A program made the position numbers and the translations under genes. The notes beneath the pieces are model-generated. The model was not told the DNA's origin, searched no databases, and saw only the letters and a list, made by a program, of their open reading frames with translations. This document shows, one piece after another, positions 27,727 to 38,517 of a DNA stretch of 64,000 bases; within the stretch, counting starts at the first letter, position 1, and each line of letters starts with the position of its first letter. This stretch comes from Aurantiochytrium sp. KH105. Taxonomy: Eukaryota > Sar > Bigyra > Thraustochytrida > Thraustochytriidae. The stretch is taken from positions 363,315-427,314 of the forward strand of contig BGKB01000046.1 in the NCBI GenBank assembly GCA_003116975.1, in the 5' to 3' direction.

Positions 27727-28905
27727 CGCTTCGAAGAACTGTTTGCCCCTGACCGATAAGACGCGCTCGGGCGTGTGCTCGTTACGATTGCACGTCACTG
27801 TGCACGCACAACCCGGTCCGGTCACAGAGCTGCGCGTTAAGCTCGATAAATCGCGTGCGAGTCGGCTGACTTGTTGGCCGAGCCAGACGCAACCGCGCGG
27901 CCCGCTCGTCTTGGATCTCTGTTGCCGCGGCTTCCCTTAGCGGGCCTCGCACGAGCTCAAGCGAGTCCAGGTTCGCGTTCACCTTGCGGCGGCGAGCTGG
28001 CCGGCGAAGCCGGGTGCACATTTTTTACGTTCTCATGCAGGGGTGCGCATTTTCTTGGTGTGCACCACGCAGTCGCGGTTTCATGGGAACGCTGTGCGCT
28101 TGTACGGGCGCCGCACTTTCCATCCACGGGCTGGAGGCTCCACAGTGAACCACAGCGTGTAGCACGTCGTCGCTGCGGTGGGCTGCGGAGACTTGATTCC
28201 AATCGCGCGCTCTGCGTGACGTGAAGCTGAGGCCTGCTCGGCGCGGGGCTCACTGTCCATTCATTTCATTCGCTCACTTCATACTTTTGTTCACTCGATT
28301 TGTCAATGGCAGCTGCAGATGCTGGTCGTTGTCCGTCCACTCACCACCCACTCATTTATCGATCTGTCCATCCATCCTTTCGAAAGTGTTTCACCCCTTG
28401 CGCGCGCACGCATCCGGACCTGCGCTGCATCAGAGGTATGTAGACTAAAGTCCGCCGGCCAGCCGGGCGTGACGTCGCTCGGATTTTCCTTCCTTGCTAG
28501 CAGCGCGCTCTTTTGCTTCTGGCTTTCCATTTTGTACATTTTCTTGTCCTCCTCCTTCTTCTCTCTCCCTATCTTTGTTGTTGCCAGATCGGAAGACTCG
28601 GAGCTCGTCATCCTGGCAATCAAGTTCATCCTGGCCTGTCTTCTCTGGATGCCGAGCTCGAGCAAGGGACGCGAAGACCACTCGATTCGACAGGCATGCG
28701 CTGGCAGCGACGTTCTCGGACGGCCGGGAAAGCACGTGGATCGCGGCGCTGACCCGGCGCGGGTCCGTCGGAAATGGCTGCTAGCGTGTGGCTGGCAGCG
28801 CATGTGAAGGAAGGATACTCCTCCGCTACCTGTAGGCCTATAGTGAGGCTGGCGGCCAGGCTAGCAGGGAGCAAGAGCGCATTCGAGAGGTGGGAAAAAA
28901 TAAAT

Positions 28906-28938
28906 CGACCGACCGACCGACCGACCGACCGACCGACC
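28906..28938. repeat. (CGAC)n microsatellite
   Basis: About eight perfect CGAC units. A short complementary GGTCGGTCGGT tract occurs at about 29087-29097, giving a small inverted pair about 150 bp apart. Confidence 0.9.
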
Positions 28939-30076
28939 ACTGCGCCTGCCAGCTACAGTAGCAGTAGCAGCTCACAGCGACCGACATTTCGCACGGAATT
29001 TGAGCGACGGCGAGGAATTCGAGCAAAAGAACCAGCTTGCGCTCGATCGTTGCTTCTGGCTGGTATCACGGGGGTTGCAACAGGGTCGGTCGGTCGGTTA
29101 AGCTCCGGCCAGGTCTGGATTCGCTAGCCAGTGGAAAGATCAGCATCACGACTTCGCCCGCGCTTGCCAATCGCGCCGTCACGCCCCAACGTCGCGCGAA
29201 GGCGTATAGCACACGCACGCACGCTTCCAAGGAAGTCCCAACTGCATCCGGTCCGGCGCGGACTTTTTTCTTGTTTTTTTTTTTTTTTTTACCTTTTTGG
29301 CTTTCTTCCTTCCCTTCGCGCGTGAGATAATTTACGATTCTCACTTACGCCTCTGTCGAATTCGCAGCAGGAACAGCAGCAGCAGCAGCAGCCAGGGTTT
29401 CGTACATGTTGGTCGCACGCTGTCAATGGAGCGGTCAGCGTGGCTTGGACTGCTGTTGCAGGTCGTGGTGGGGCAGCCAAAAATTGTGAAGAAAAATCAA
29501 TCCTCAGAACAACGTGTATAACTATAAAATGCGGCCAATGTAACGGGTATCTGGCAGCACAGCAACCGAGCTTTTTGTCACGTTGGCGGTTTTTCTTTCA
29601 AAGTTCGGCTGGCTAGCCATCGTTTCGCGCAGAGCAGCCACCACCGTGACCGTCCTTCACTCCAACGCATCGGAACGGCAATGGTTTTATTCTTGTTCTC
29701 AAGAAAGCTTTTTATCGCCGAGTCACAAGGGTGGCAATCCACACGGTTCGATCGCAATTGCTCCCCACTGCCGCGCAAGCAATTGAAGCCAGCGCCGCAT
29801 GGTTTTCTGGCTTGCGTGCTGCTGACGCTCAAAGAAGTCCCCCCACCGGTGGGCAGAGGGCCGCCACAGTGGGGGTCCATCGGGTTGTCGGGGCGGTCTC
29901 AAATACGAAGCGCGCTCATCACATCTCGACTCCTTTCAGCTCCTTTCAGCTCAGCTCTGCAAAGCCGCACGCCTCACTCTCACTCTGCCGGCCGCGGCCA
30001 ATATCACATGCGCCACTGGTTCTTCTTGTTGCTAGGCTGTAGCGGCGCGGACCGGGATGCGCTTGACTCTCCAGGC

Positions 30077-30101
30077 CCCCCCCCCACCCCCCCCCCCCTG
30101 C
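30077..30101. repeat. Poly-C tract
   Basis: Near-continuous C run interrupted by one A, in non-coding DNA. Similar C runs occur at about 35551-35563 and 53049-53060. Confidence 0.85.
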
Positions 30102-31240
30102 CGCCGACCTCCTCTTGGACTTCCCCCCTCCGCCATCAGTGCGAGCGACATGGCGGCAGAGCGTTTCGTCGCGCCTGCTGCACGGTTTCCGCGCGCCTTT
30201 CCGCCTCCGCCCGTGCTGTACTGGTGGATTGATGGAAAGAAGACCGCCGCGCCTCTCCGCGCCGCGCTCGCTCGCCCACGCAGCGTCCTCCCCCAAGGGC
30301 GGTCTACCCACACATAATTCCACAGCGGCCCACAGTATGGCAAAAAGCCTTGTATGCGGCGCGCGGAGGGAAAGGAGGGGGGGAGAAAAAAGATGGGGCC
30401 GACGGAAACCCACTCCGCTCCGCCCCTCTCCTCGATTTGTCTTGGATGCAGCAGCGCGTGTATGAAGAAAAAAGTAATGCCAGGCATGGCGTGGCGCGAC
30501 TGACGTGGCGCGGCGTGACGCGCGACGAGGTGTTCGGCCGGGGACGCCGCGACGCGGCGACTGAAGCGCAGCGTAGAGCGTACACCACGCCACGTCTCCC
30601 GAGCTGGCGTTTTTTCCTTCTTTCTCTGGCCTTCATTGCTTGCTGTCGACGCCGCGGCGCACATGCCATTCTCTCCTCCATATAGACCGACTTCGGACTA
30701 CTGAGGTGAGTGAGGTGAGGCCGCACTCGAATGGGCGCCACGCGTCTTTTTATTATTCATTGGCCAGCACGCCCCGCCACCCAATCTTCTCTCTCGCTAT
30801 TTCTCCTGTGTCAAGTTCTTTCTGCCTCGCTCTGCGCTGCTCTGCGTGACGGGCCTGCATCTGCAGCTGGCCACTGCAGCTGGCCACGGGAGAGCGGGCC
30901 TTCACGAGCGCAGGCCACTCACAACTCGAGTCAACTTGGGTCGCCTCGCTTTTACGCGGCCGTGGCGCTGCGCTAGCTGTGCTGCACCGCGGTGCTGTGC
31001 TGCCCTTGACGCCACCGTGTGGACCGCTGCCGCCACAGCCAGCATCAGCAGCATCAGCATCAGCGGCAGCACAGCGCAGGATCTTCGTCCGGATCCGCGT
31101 CGGGAAGGCAGCCACCGAGGCCAGCCTCCCTTTCTGCGTGCTTGCCTGCACCCGTGCGGCGAGGAGGCGCAAGCGAATGAACAAGTGCGCTCACTCACTT
31201 CATGTCCTCCGCGTCCATACATCCACCCGTAGCCTACATT

Positions 31241-31275
31241 CATTTATTTATTCATTCGTTCATTCATTCATTGAT
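31241..31275. repeat. (ATTC)n tract, left arm of an inverted microsatellite pair
   Basis: ATTCATT-type repeats. The complementary GAAT repeat lies at about 31677-31709, so the two form inverted arms around about 400 bp. Confidence 0.85.
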
Positions 31276-31676
31276 TCACGCGCGCATCCCGTGATCCTCG
31301 CAGCTCCTCCCCGAATGGATGGATGGCCGTGAAAGGGTAGCAACCAACTGCAACAAAGCAGTCAGCAGCAGCAGCTGGCTGCAGCAGGCTGGATGGATCC
31401 TTGGCCACGTGGCCTCGCGGGGCCGGGCTCGTGATCGAGACTTGCCTTCCGCGTCCCTCTTCCCGCGCCTTACCGGCGGCCGGCCCGGGCAGCGATTGCG
31501 ACAAGTAGCGAGCGGCATGCAGCGCCGTACTGTGCGAGTAGTGCACTCACTGCAAGCAAGGCCGCGAGCGCAGTGCGCGGAGGGGAAGAAAGGGCGAGCG
31601 AGACGTGGGCGGCCACCAAGAAAAGCCGCTTTTGTTTTACCCGTTTGAACAACAATAAGAATAATCGTACAAAGGA

Positions 31677-31709
31677 ATAAATGAATGAATGAATGATGAA
31701 TGAATGAAT
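31677..31709. repeat. (GAAT)n tract, right arm
   Basis: Tandem ATGA/ATGAATGA units complementary to the ATTC tract near 31250. Confidence 0.85.
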
Positions 31710-32318
31710 CTCGCCTCGCCATCTCTTAATTTCTGTGTCGATAGGCTGACCACGGCTTTCCATCACCACCACTATCACCCTCCCGTGACCGGGCGTACGG
31801 GCGTGCGGCCGTCGAAAATCAACGCTGCACGCACCCGATCCAGTCCTGCGGCCGCCCGTGCGCCTGCCCACTGATCCTTTCTTGAATGAAACTGCGAAAG
31901 GAAACCGCGGTGTTGCTGCAGACAGCAGCCACCGGCCCCGCGAAAGAAAAACCTTCTACGACCTTCTCGGACCCCGCCTGTTTCTTCCCTTGTAGTGCCA
32001 GGCAGACAAACAGCTAGCCAGCAACCGTGGCCAGCGGCCGTTCCTTGCGGCCATCTAGCCGGCCGGAGCGGCGGCAAGTTGGCAGCAATGCAAGCAGCTG
32101 CAGCAGGGATCTTGGAAAAATGGAGAGGACCGACCCGGCCGGGCGTCAGTCCAGGCCGCGCGAGGCCCTCCACACCGTCGCCCCCCATCCTGCCCCACAT
32201 GGCCCGCACTCGCCCGCCGCCCCTCCACAGATGCGTCACGGGGCCGCTGCCGCAGGTACCCGTCTTGGGAGTATCGCTTGAGGATCAAGCCGCGTTTCGT
32301 GCGTGGCCGGCCATTGCT

Positions 32319-32344
32319 GGATGGATGGATGGATGGATAGATGG
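32319..32344. repeat. (GGAT)n microsatellite
   Basis: Five to six tandem GGAT units in non-coding DNA. Confidence 0.85.
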
Positions 32345-33463
32345 CCATTGGATGCATGGACGAATGAACCAAACGAACGAACGAAGAATGGAAACAGGAA
32401 GGCCGTCACTCCGCGCGGAACGAATGACCGACGGGCCGATAGCTTGCTTTGCTTTCTCGCTCCGGGACCTTCCTGGCTTGGTCTGCCTGCCGCGCTTGCC
32501 GGGATGTTCTTCTGCCCGCCCTCGCACGCGCGCGGCACCTACGCCGACACCGACCCCAGCCGTCCGGCCAGGCAGCAGCGAGACTCGGAAGAACTGCGAG
32601 CTGCCCTCGCGTGGCTGCTGCAATGGCTGCAGAACAGAAGGAAGAGAAGGGGCCGGCGCTCCATGTTCCCGCCCGCGTGCGCACGCGACATCGATCGACA
32701 CGTCGAGCTGATGGGAGTGAGGTGAGGCCGAGCGCAGCGCGGCGCGGCGGGCGTCGGCGCGAATTGCGGAGCATGTAGTCGTATGACTCGTGAAGTGCTT
32801 GCCGGGGGGAGGGGGGAGGGGTCCAGGCACGGCGCAGCCAGGCACGGGCAGGAAGGAAGGGAGGAAGGCCGTGCATGGGTTATTTCCTGCAAACTTTTCC
32901 ATTTCTTTTATCGCCGCTGGCTGGCTTGGTGGTTTTTTCTTTCTTTTCTTTTCTTTTTGTTTCTTTTCTTTTCGGGCTGGCTGGCTGGGCAAAGTTTCCG
33001 CGCACTCGTTCGCCCACGCAGCCAGCCTCACAGCCACACAGCTCGAAGCGCCCGCGGCGATCACGAGAACACCCTCCCTTCCGCGGCACGGTGCGCGGCG
33101 ACGCGTCGCCGCCTCACCGCGCCGCGCTCCGTGACCAGACGCTCGCTTGCTTGTTAGCTTGCTAGCTTTCTTGCTTGCCTTTTCACCATTGGGGAGACAG
33201 CTCGGCGCCGGTCCAGTCCAAGTCAACTTATGAATGCACGCAAGCAGCCAGACAGGAACAGTCGACGCGTAGACCATTGCAACACGCCCTTCCTCTCGCG
33301 AAACCAGGCAGGCAAGCACGCGAGCGCAAGCAAGCAAGCAAGCAGGGAGGGAAGAAGCAACCAGAGCACAGCGCGGGATTCCTGATTCCTTCATTTCGGC
33401 CTGCACTGCGTGGTCATACAAACTCGAATCCACTAGCCAGCCAGCGGCCGGCGCACCCCCGTG

Positions 33464-33542
33464 AGCAAGTAAAAGCAAGTAAAAGCAAGCAAAAGCAAGC
33501 AAAAGCAAGCACAAGCAGGCGAGCAAGCAAGCAAGCAAGCAG
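33464..33542. repeat. AAGC/AAAAGC compound repeat
   Basis: About 80 bp of AAGTAAAAGC, AAGCAAAAGC and AAGC units. It generates apparent Leu/Ala/Cys-rich reading frames on the minus strand that are not genes. Confidence 0.9.
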
Positions 33543-33845
33543 GAAACAACGCAAGACCAAGGTAGCTAGCAAGCCATAGCTAGCGCACGGCCTGCCTCGC
33601 GTCCCCGCCAGCGCACAAGCCGGCCAGCCGTACGGCCTGAGCACTCGCTCGCAGGCGGCCGACGCGGCTGCCTCGTCTCCGTCCCGGCACCCATCCATCC
33701 CTCCATCCGTCGTCGCCTGACTTGCATCCCAGGCGCGGCCCTCCTCTGTGACGTGGTCACGTGCACCGGGCGGGCAGGCCAAGCGCATCTCCAATCCCGT
33801 TGCCGCCGCGCAGACGCAGACGCAGACGCGCAGACGGTCGCGCAG

Positions 33846-33866
33846 GCAGGCAGGCAGGCAGGCAGC
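33846..33866. repeat. (GGCA)n microsatellite
   Basis: Five tandem GGCA units followed by GCCGGGCGGGCGG in GC-rich non-coding DNA. Confidence 0.85.
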
Positions 33867-34061
33867 CGGGCGGGCGGCCGGGCAGCAGCTCCCGTCGCGG
33901 CAGGGCGGAGCGAGCGCAGCGTCGAGGCCGCGAGAGCGCGCGGGAGCCCCGTGCCTTCTCCCGGCGGCGCGTCGGAAGCCGCGCGTGACTTGGAGTCGGG
34001 GCGGGTCGGGTGAGTCACGCACTGCCCGCGCAGAGCAGAGGGGGAGAGAGGGAGCCTGCAG

Positions 34062-34063
34062 GA

Positions 34064-34106
<43 letters not shown>

Positions 34107-34108
34107 GA
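34062..34108. repeat. (AAAG)n microsatellite
   Basis: About eleven perfect AAAG units, purine-only on the + strand, inside a longer purine-rich segment to about 34145. Confidence 0.95.
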
Positions 34109-36240
34109 GAAAAGAAATAACAAAAAAGAAAGGAGGAAAGAAAGAGGCGCTCGCCCTTTTCGCCGCCCCGTTGGCAGCAAGCAAGCGAGCAAGCGAGCAA
34201 GCAAGCAAGCAGCGCTGGAGCAGACCGCCTTCGCGCCTGCGATCCTCGCGCACGGCCGAGACCTGCCTGCGTGGCGAGCCCGATTGATTAAGGAGCGGCG
34301 GGAGGTTGCGCGCGCACGCGGAGTCGGGAGACGCGAGCGAAGTGAGTGAGCGGCAGCAGCAGCTCGCGCGGCGCAGAGCAGAGCAGCCTCGAAGGCATCG
34401 CATCGCACATTGCAGGCAAAGCCAGCAAGCAAGGCTCCCTCCCCTCTCTCTTCCTCGCGGCACGCCCCGCGACGCGAGACGAGACGAGACGAGGCGAGAG
34501 ACGCGAGAAACGCGCGCCGCCGAGCGCGGGGAGAGCGCGCGGCCGGCCCCGGCGGCCAGCTTGCCGACAGCAGCGCCGCGACCGCAGGAGCGCGCGTAAC
34601 CGCAGAAAAGAAGAAGAAGACAGTCGCACCTTTTTGTGCGGGATCTCGCTGCCGCGACCGAGCTCACGCCCGAGCTCGCGCCGTTGGAGACCGGCCGCGC
34701 TCGGCCCTCGCGGACCCGCACTGGACTGCCAGGGCAGGACGGCCCAGAGCAGGCAGGGAAGGAAGGGACCGCCGCAGGGAGGACCCGCGCTCGGTCTGCT
34801 GTAACGCAGCGCGTCGATCGGGCCCTCACTCAATCCTTCATTGATTCATCCGTTCGATCTCTCGCTCGTGCATACATAGATAGATTCATTCGACCGACCC
34901 CCCCGTCTCGAGCGCAGCGCATCGTCACGCGCAAGGAGAACCGGGACATTGGCCGCCACGGCCACGAGATCGACGAGAAACGGAGTATAGTCCTTTCCTT
35001 TCCTGCAAGGTGGGTGAGGCGGAGGCGCTGTTGTCGGGCCCAGACTGCAGATAACTCCTCACTCGTATCCGTGCTCGGTTCTGCGCGTCGAGCGATACCA
35101 CTTGCTCGTCCGCAAGGGAATTAGCAGCTCGCCGAGCTTAGAGCAAAGCCAAGCAAAAGCAAAGCCAAGCGAAGCCGAGTTGTAGAGAAGCAGCGAGACT
35201 AGACCACTCGACCGTCAGCCATCCAGTGTCATCGAGGAATCGTCCTCGTCGACCGCTCAGCATTGACGCGCCGTTCTTCCGCAAAGCCTGCGGCCACTGC
35301 TGTGTAACGCGCGGCCCTCAGCAAAGGCAAGAGCATCGTTTTTCCAATCCCCTCTCTTTCAGGCAAGTAAAGAAAGGCACAAGCCTGCACGGCACGGAGC
35401 CGAGCTTTGGAACCAGAGCAGCAACACCTGCTAAACAAACGCACGCACGCTCGAACGCTGGCTAGCTACATCAAGCAAGCTTGAGCGAGAGACCTGGACG
35501 CATTGGGCACCTCAGACCAGACCCGAACCAGGCAACCGCCGTTTTTACTCCCCCCCCCCCCCCTCTCCTTTGCTCCACCCCCAAGCGCTTTACGAACGCG
35601 AAAGCAAGGCAAAGGCAACAACTGCCGCCGCTGTCACGCAGACGAGCGGAGGGAGCGCAAGCGCAGCACCCGCGTCGCGTCGCGTCGAACTGTCTTGCAC
35701 AGCATCGCATCGCATCGCAGTCCCGAGAATACTACATTCACTGCATCGCAGTGACTGTTTGACTGACTGCCTGATCGATTGGCCGCATCTATCCGTCTCT
35801 CTCTGCGTGGACAAGCACAACATCCAGCGCCAGCCGAGCAGGAAGAACTCGCAGCCGTTGGGGACGCCCGCGCGCTTCGCTTCGCCGGAGACCAGCAGCG
35901 CAGAGCAGAGCAGAGCCGAGCCAAGAGGCAGCGCGAGCCGAGGGACGCACGCGCAGCCCAGGACCGCGCCCGCCGAGCAAGCGAGCGAGCACTCGAAGAA
36001 GCGACGAGCAGAGCAATCTATCTTGCTCGCCCGTCATCGCGGCTCGACAGCACCGCTCAACAACAAGCCACCTCAACACAAACGGCAGGCGGGCAAAGCC
36101 AGGCCCACCCTTGTCTTCTGTGCACCGCGCCTCTCGCGACAGACGATCAGCCAAGGAAGGACAAAGCCAAGCCAGACCAGGCAGACAAGCAAAGCGCACC
36201 GAGACCTTCGCACACAAACTCGCACGAGGAGTCAGGAAAG

Positions 36241-38307
36241 ATGGCCGACACGCTCGCCGATAACCAGCACACGCGGACAGCAGTAGCAGCGCCAGCCACG
36301 CCTGTCGCACCAGTTGACGACGACAGGGACCTTCCCGACCTCGACGCCCTCTTTGACCCAGAAAATGCCTTTCTCACTGACACTGATGGCATCAGCGTCA
36401 TGAAAGACGACGTGATGATGCTCGACGCCATGGTCGAAATGACAGACGAGTTCCTCGAGGGTGTAGAGACCCCGCTCACCACAATGGCCGTCTTCAACGA
36501 AGACTCACTCGAACCCAGCAAGCCCAGCGAACTTCGTGCTCCCCGTGTCTCAGGTCTTGAAGACGACGACACCGCACACGTTGACATCGTGCGAAACGGA
36601 AAACCAACACCCTTTGGCTCAATGTCGGACCTCAGGTTAAAAACACGCAACCTCCGCGCCGCCTCATTATCGCGAGACAGGGAAGAAGACGACCATGACG
36701 AACACAAAAACATCCCCCTCGATGTAGATCCCGACGACAGCAACGACCAAGACGAGGATGCCGAGGTCATCACCTCCAAAGATTCGGCTCTTCGCATGAT
36801 TGAATTCCTCCACGGCCAGCTGCGCGCAAAGCAAAACGAAATTGAAGAACTCAAGCGCTCCGCCCCCGCGCCGCAGCCCTTTGAGTCCTCGACCCCGCGC
36901 CAGTTGCGCAAGAACCTCAACGATGACTTTGAACGCATCGTAGAGGAAGCCGTTGCTGCCGTAGAAGAGACCTCGGATGAAGAATGGACCCGGACACCGC
37001 AGGCGCTCAAGACTCGCGCATTCTCGCACCAGAGTCTCGATCTTCACCTTGATGAACATGACATGGACGACATGGTTGGCCCGGTGGCCTCTTCGGATAT
37101 TCTCAGCCCGGTCGCTCTTGCATCGCCTTCCCCGTCAACCACTGTTACCCGACGGAGGAAACGCAAGCTTCAGACGACTGCCACCACGAGCGTGAGAAAG
37201 CCGCTTGGCGCCAACGTCACATCCGACTCGCTGTCCTCGGTAATGACTGCACCTGCCTCGCGGTCTGGCGCTGCAACATCCACCCCAATGCCCTCCATGT
37301 CCACCGCGGCTCTCCCCACCTCTTCTTCCACTTCAGCTTCTGGTCCTCGGCAATCGACTTCTTCTTCTGCTGCTGCTGCATCGGGACAACAGCGATCGCA
37401 GCCCCTGTCGCAGCAACCTTTGAAAAAGAAGGCGCGCAAAAATTCCACAATCTCGACCCTCTCCTCTTCTTCCTCTTCTTCCTCATTATCCCCTTCGTCT
37501 GCTCTTCACCGCGTCTATAGCTCGGCGGCTTCCTCACTTGGCGGCGCCGATGACGACGACGAGAGCGACGCTGGTGGCCGGAAAAAGACGGCGCGCCGCT
37601 GGACTCCCGAACAAGATGAGGAGCTCCGCCGTGCCGTCGACAAGCACAATGGCCAAAACTGGAAGGCCATTGCAAATCTCGTCCACGGTCGCGATCATGT
37701 CCAGTGTCTGCAGCGCTGGAAAAAGGTTCTCCAGCCCGGTCTTGTCAAGGGCATGTGGCGCAAGGAGGAGGACGATCTCTTGCTTGAGCTCATGAGCACG
37801 AGCAAGCCCAAGAACTGGGCCGACGTCGCACAAAAGATCCCTGGTCGCACGGCCAAGCAATGCCGCGAGCGCTGGAGTCTCAACCTCGACCCCTGCATCA
37901 ATCGCGGAGCTTGGACTCAAGCCGAGGACGAGCTTCTCCTCAAGCTGCATACCAAGCTCGGAAACCGCTGGGCCGAGATCAAGCGTCACCTCAAGGGCCG
38001 CACCGAGAACGGTGTCAAGACGCGCTTCAAGAGTATCGAACGCGCTCGTGCCAAAGATCAAGAGGTCGTGTGGACCCCCGAGCTCGAGAAGCAGCTGCAC
38101 GATATTTCTGTCCGTTTCGATTGCAAAATCGACGAGGTCGCCAAGCATCTCCCGCGCTCTCTGCGTGGCATTTCCTCCCAGGCCATGCGGGATCACTGCA
38201 AGATCCTTCGCGAGGCCGAGGCCAGGAGGGCCAAAACTGTCGCTGCAAACTTGGCATCGGCCATGGCCAGGTTCCCTTCCGACAACCCACTCCTGAAGCG
38301 CTGGTAA
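36241..38307 (+). CDS. Three-repeat MYB (3R-MYB) transcription factor
   Basis: 688 residues from the ATG at 36241; the frame extends upstream only through non-ATG codons. The N-terminal ~450 residues are acidic, Ser-rich and largely disordered, with a short coiled coil near 183-207 (EFLHGQLRAKQNEIEELKRS) and a polyserine stretch. Three MYB repeats follow: R1 ~453-500 (RRWTPEQDEELRRAVDKH), R2 ~503-553 (GMWRKEEDDLLLELM ... GRTAKQCRERW) and R3 ~556-603 (GAWTQAEDELLLKLHTKLGN ... GRTENGVKTRF). The RTAKQCRERW and RTENGVKTRF recognition helices match the animal c-Myb/plant MYB3R class, which binds AACNG sites and often controls G2/M genes; the target here is unknown. The short tail after R3 is helical and basic. 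It is convergent with GAA1 at 210 bp. The 5' leader is long and repeat-rich. Confidence 0.93.
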   Translation: MADTLADNQHTRTAVAAPATPVAPVDDDRDLPDLDALFDPENAFLTDTDGISVMKDDVMMLDAMVEMTDEFLEGVETPLTTMAVFNEDSLEPSKPSELRAPRVSGLEDDDTAHVDIVRNGKPTPFGSMSDLRLKTRNLRAASLSRDREEDDHDEHKNIPLDVDPDDSNDQDEDAEVITSKDSALRMIEFLHGQLRAKQNEIEELKRSAPAPQPFESSTPRQLRKNLNDDFERIVEEAVAAVEETSDEEWTRTPQALKTRAFSHQSLDLHLDEHDMDDMVGPVASSDILSPVALASPSPSTTVTRRRKRKLQTTATTSVRKPLGANVTSDSLSSVMTAPASRSGAATSTPMPSMSTAALPTSSSTSASGPRQSTSSSAAAASGQQRSQPLSQQPLKKKARKNSTISTLSSSSSSSSLSPSSALHRVYSSAASSLGGADDDDESDAGGRKKTARRWTPEQDEELRRAVDKHNGQNWKAIANLVHGRDHVQCLQRWKKVLQPGLVKGMWRKEEDDLLLELMSTSKPKNWADVAQKIPGRTAKQCRERWSLNLDPCINRGAWTQAEDELLLKLHTKLGNRWAEIKRHLKGRTENGVKTRFKSIERARAKDQEVVWTPELEKQLHDISVRFDCKIDEVAKHLPRSLRGISSQAMRDHCKILREAEARRAKTVAANLASAMARFPSDNPLLKRW

Positions 38308-38517
38308 AAACTATAAAGCCAGCGCTGTGGACCTGCTCGACGAGCACACAAGTCGTCATCTCCCAATCATTCTCTTCTTTTTTTTGTTCCCCTGTTTTGT
38401 TGACTACGCGGTCTCGTGACTCATGACTAGATGAAATTGATATATTGATCATGCAAAATTCTCTTTTGCCCCTCATTTCCACTTCTCGCTTGCTCTCACA
38501 AGTATTCATCTTGTCCG

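Larger units (their letters stand above)
27565..36240. other. 8.7-kb gene desert rich in microsatellites
   Basis: No supportable coding gene. Many frames of 60-470 codons exist on both strands, but they overlap one another, consist of repeat translations (Leu-Ala-Cys runs, Lys/Glu runs, Arg/Ser runs) and lack family motifs. The stretch holds dozens of short tandem repeats (GACC, TGAA, GGAT, AAGC, GGCA, AAAG, poly-C, poly-T). The right end, from about 35.1 kb, has AAGCC/GCAAAGCC repeats and probably contains the promoter and leader of the 3R-MYB gene. Unannotated non-coding RNA or spliced leader exons cannot be excluded. Confidence 0.55.

Noticed and set aside
28906-28938. Microsatellites as CRISPR-like arrays
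   Set aside because: Simple 4-bp units without spacers, in a eukaryotic genome.
29740-29760. Possible tRNA B-box (GGTTCGATCGC)
   Set aside because: No A-box, anticodon stem or acceptor stem can be paired around it.
32285-34829. Two minus-strand frames of 417 and 471 codons in the gene desert
   Set aside because: They are translations of AAGC, AAAG and GGCA repeats (Leu-Ala-Cys, Ser-Phe-Leu runs), overlap each other, and show no domain.
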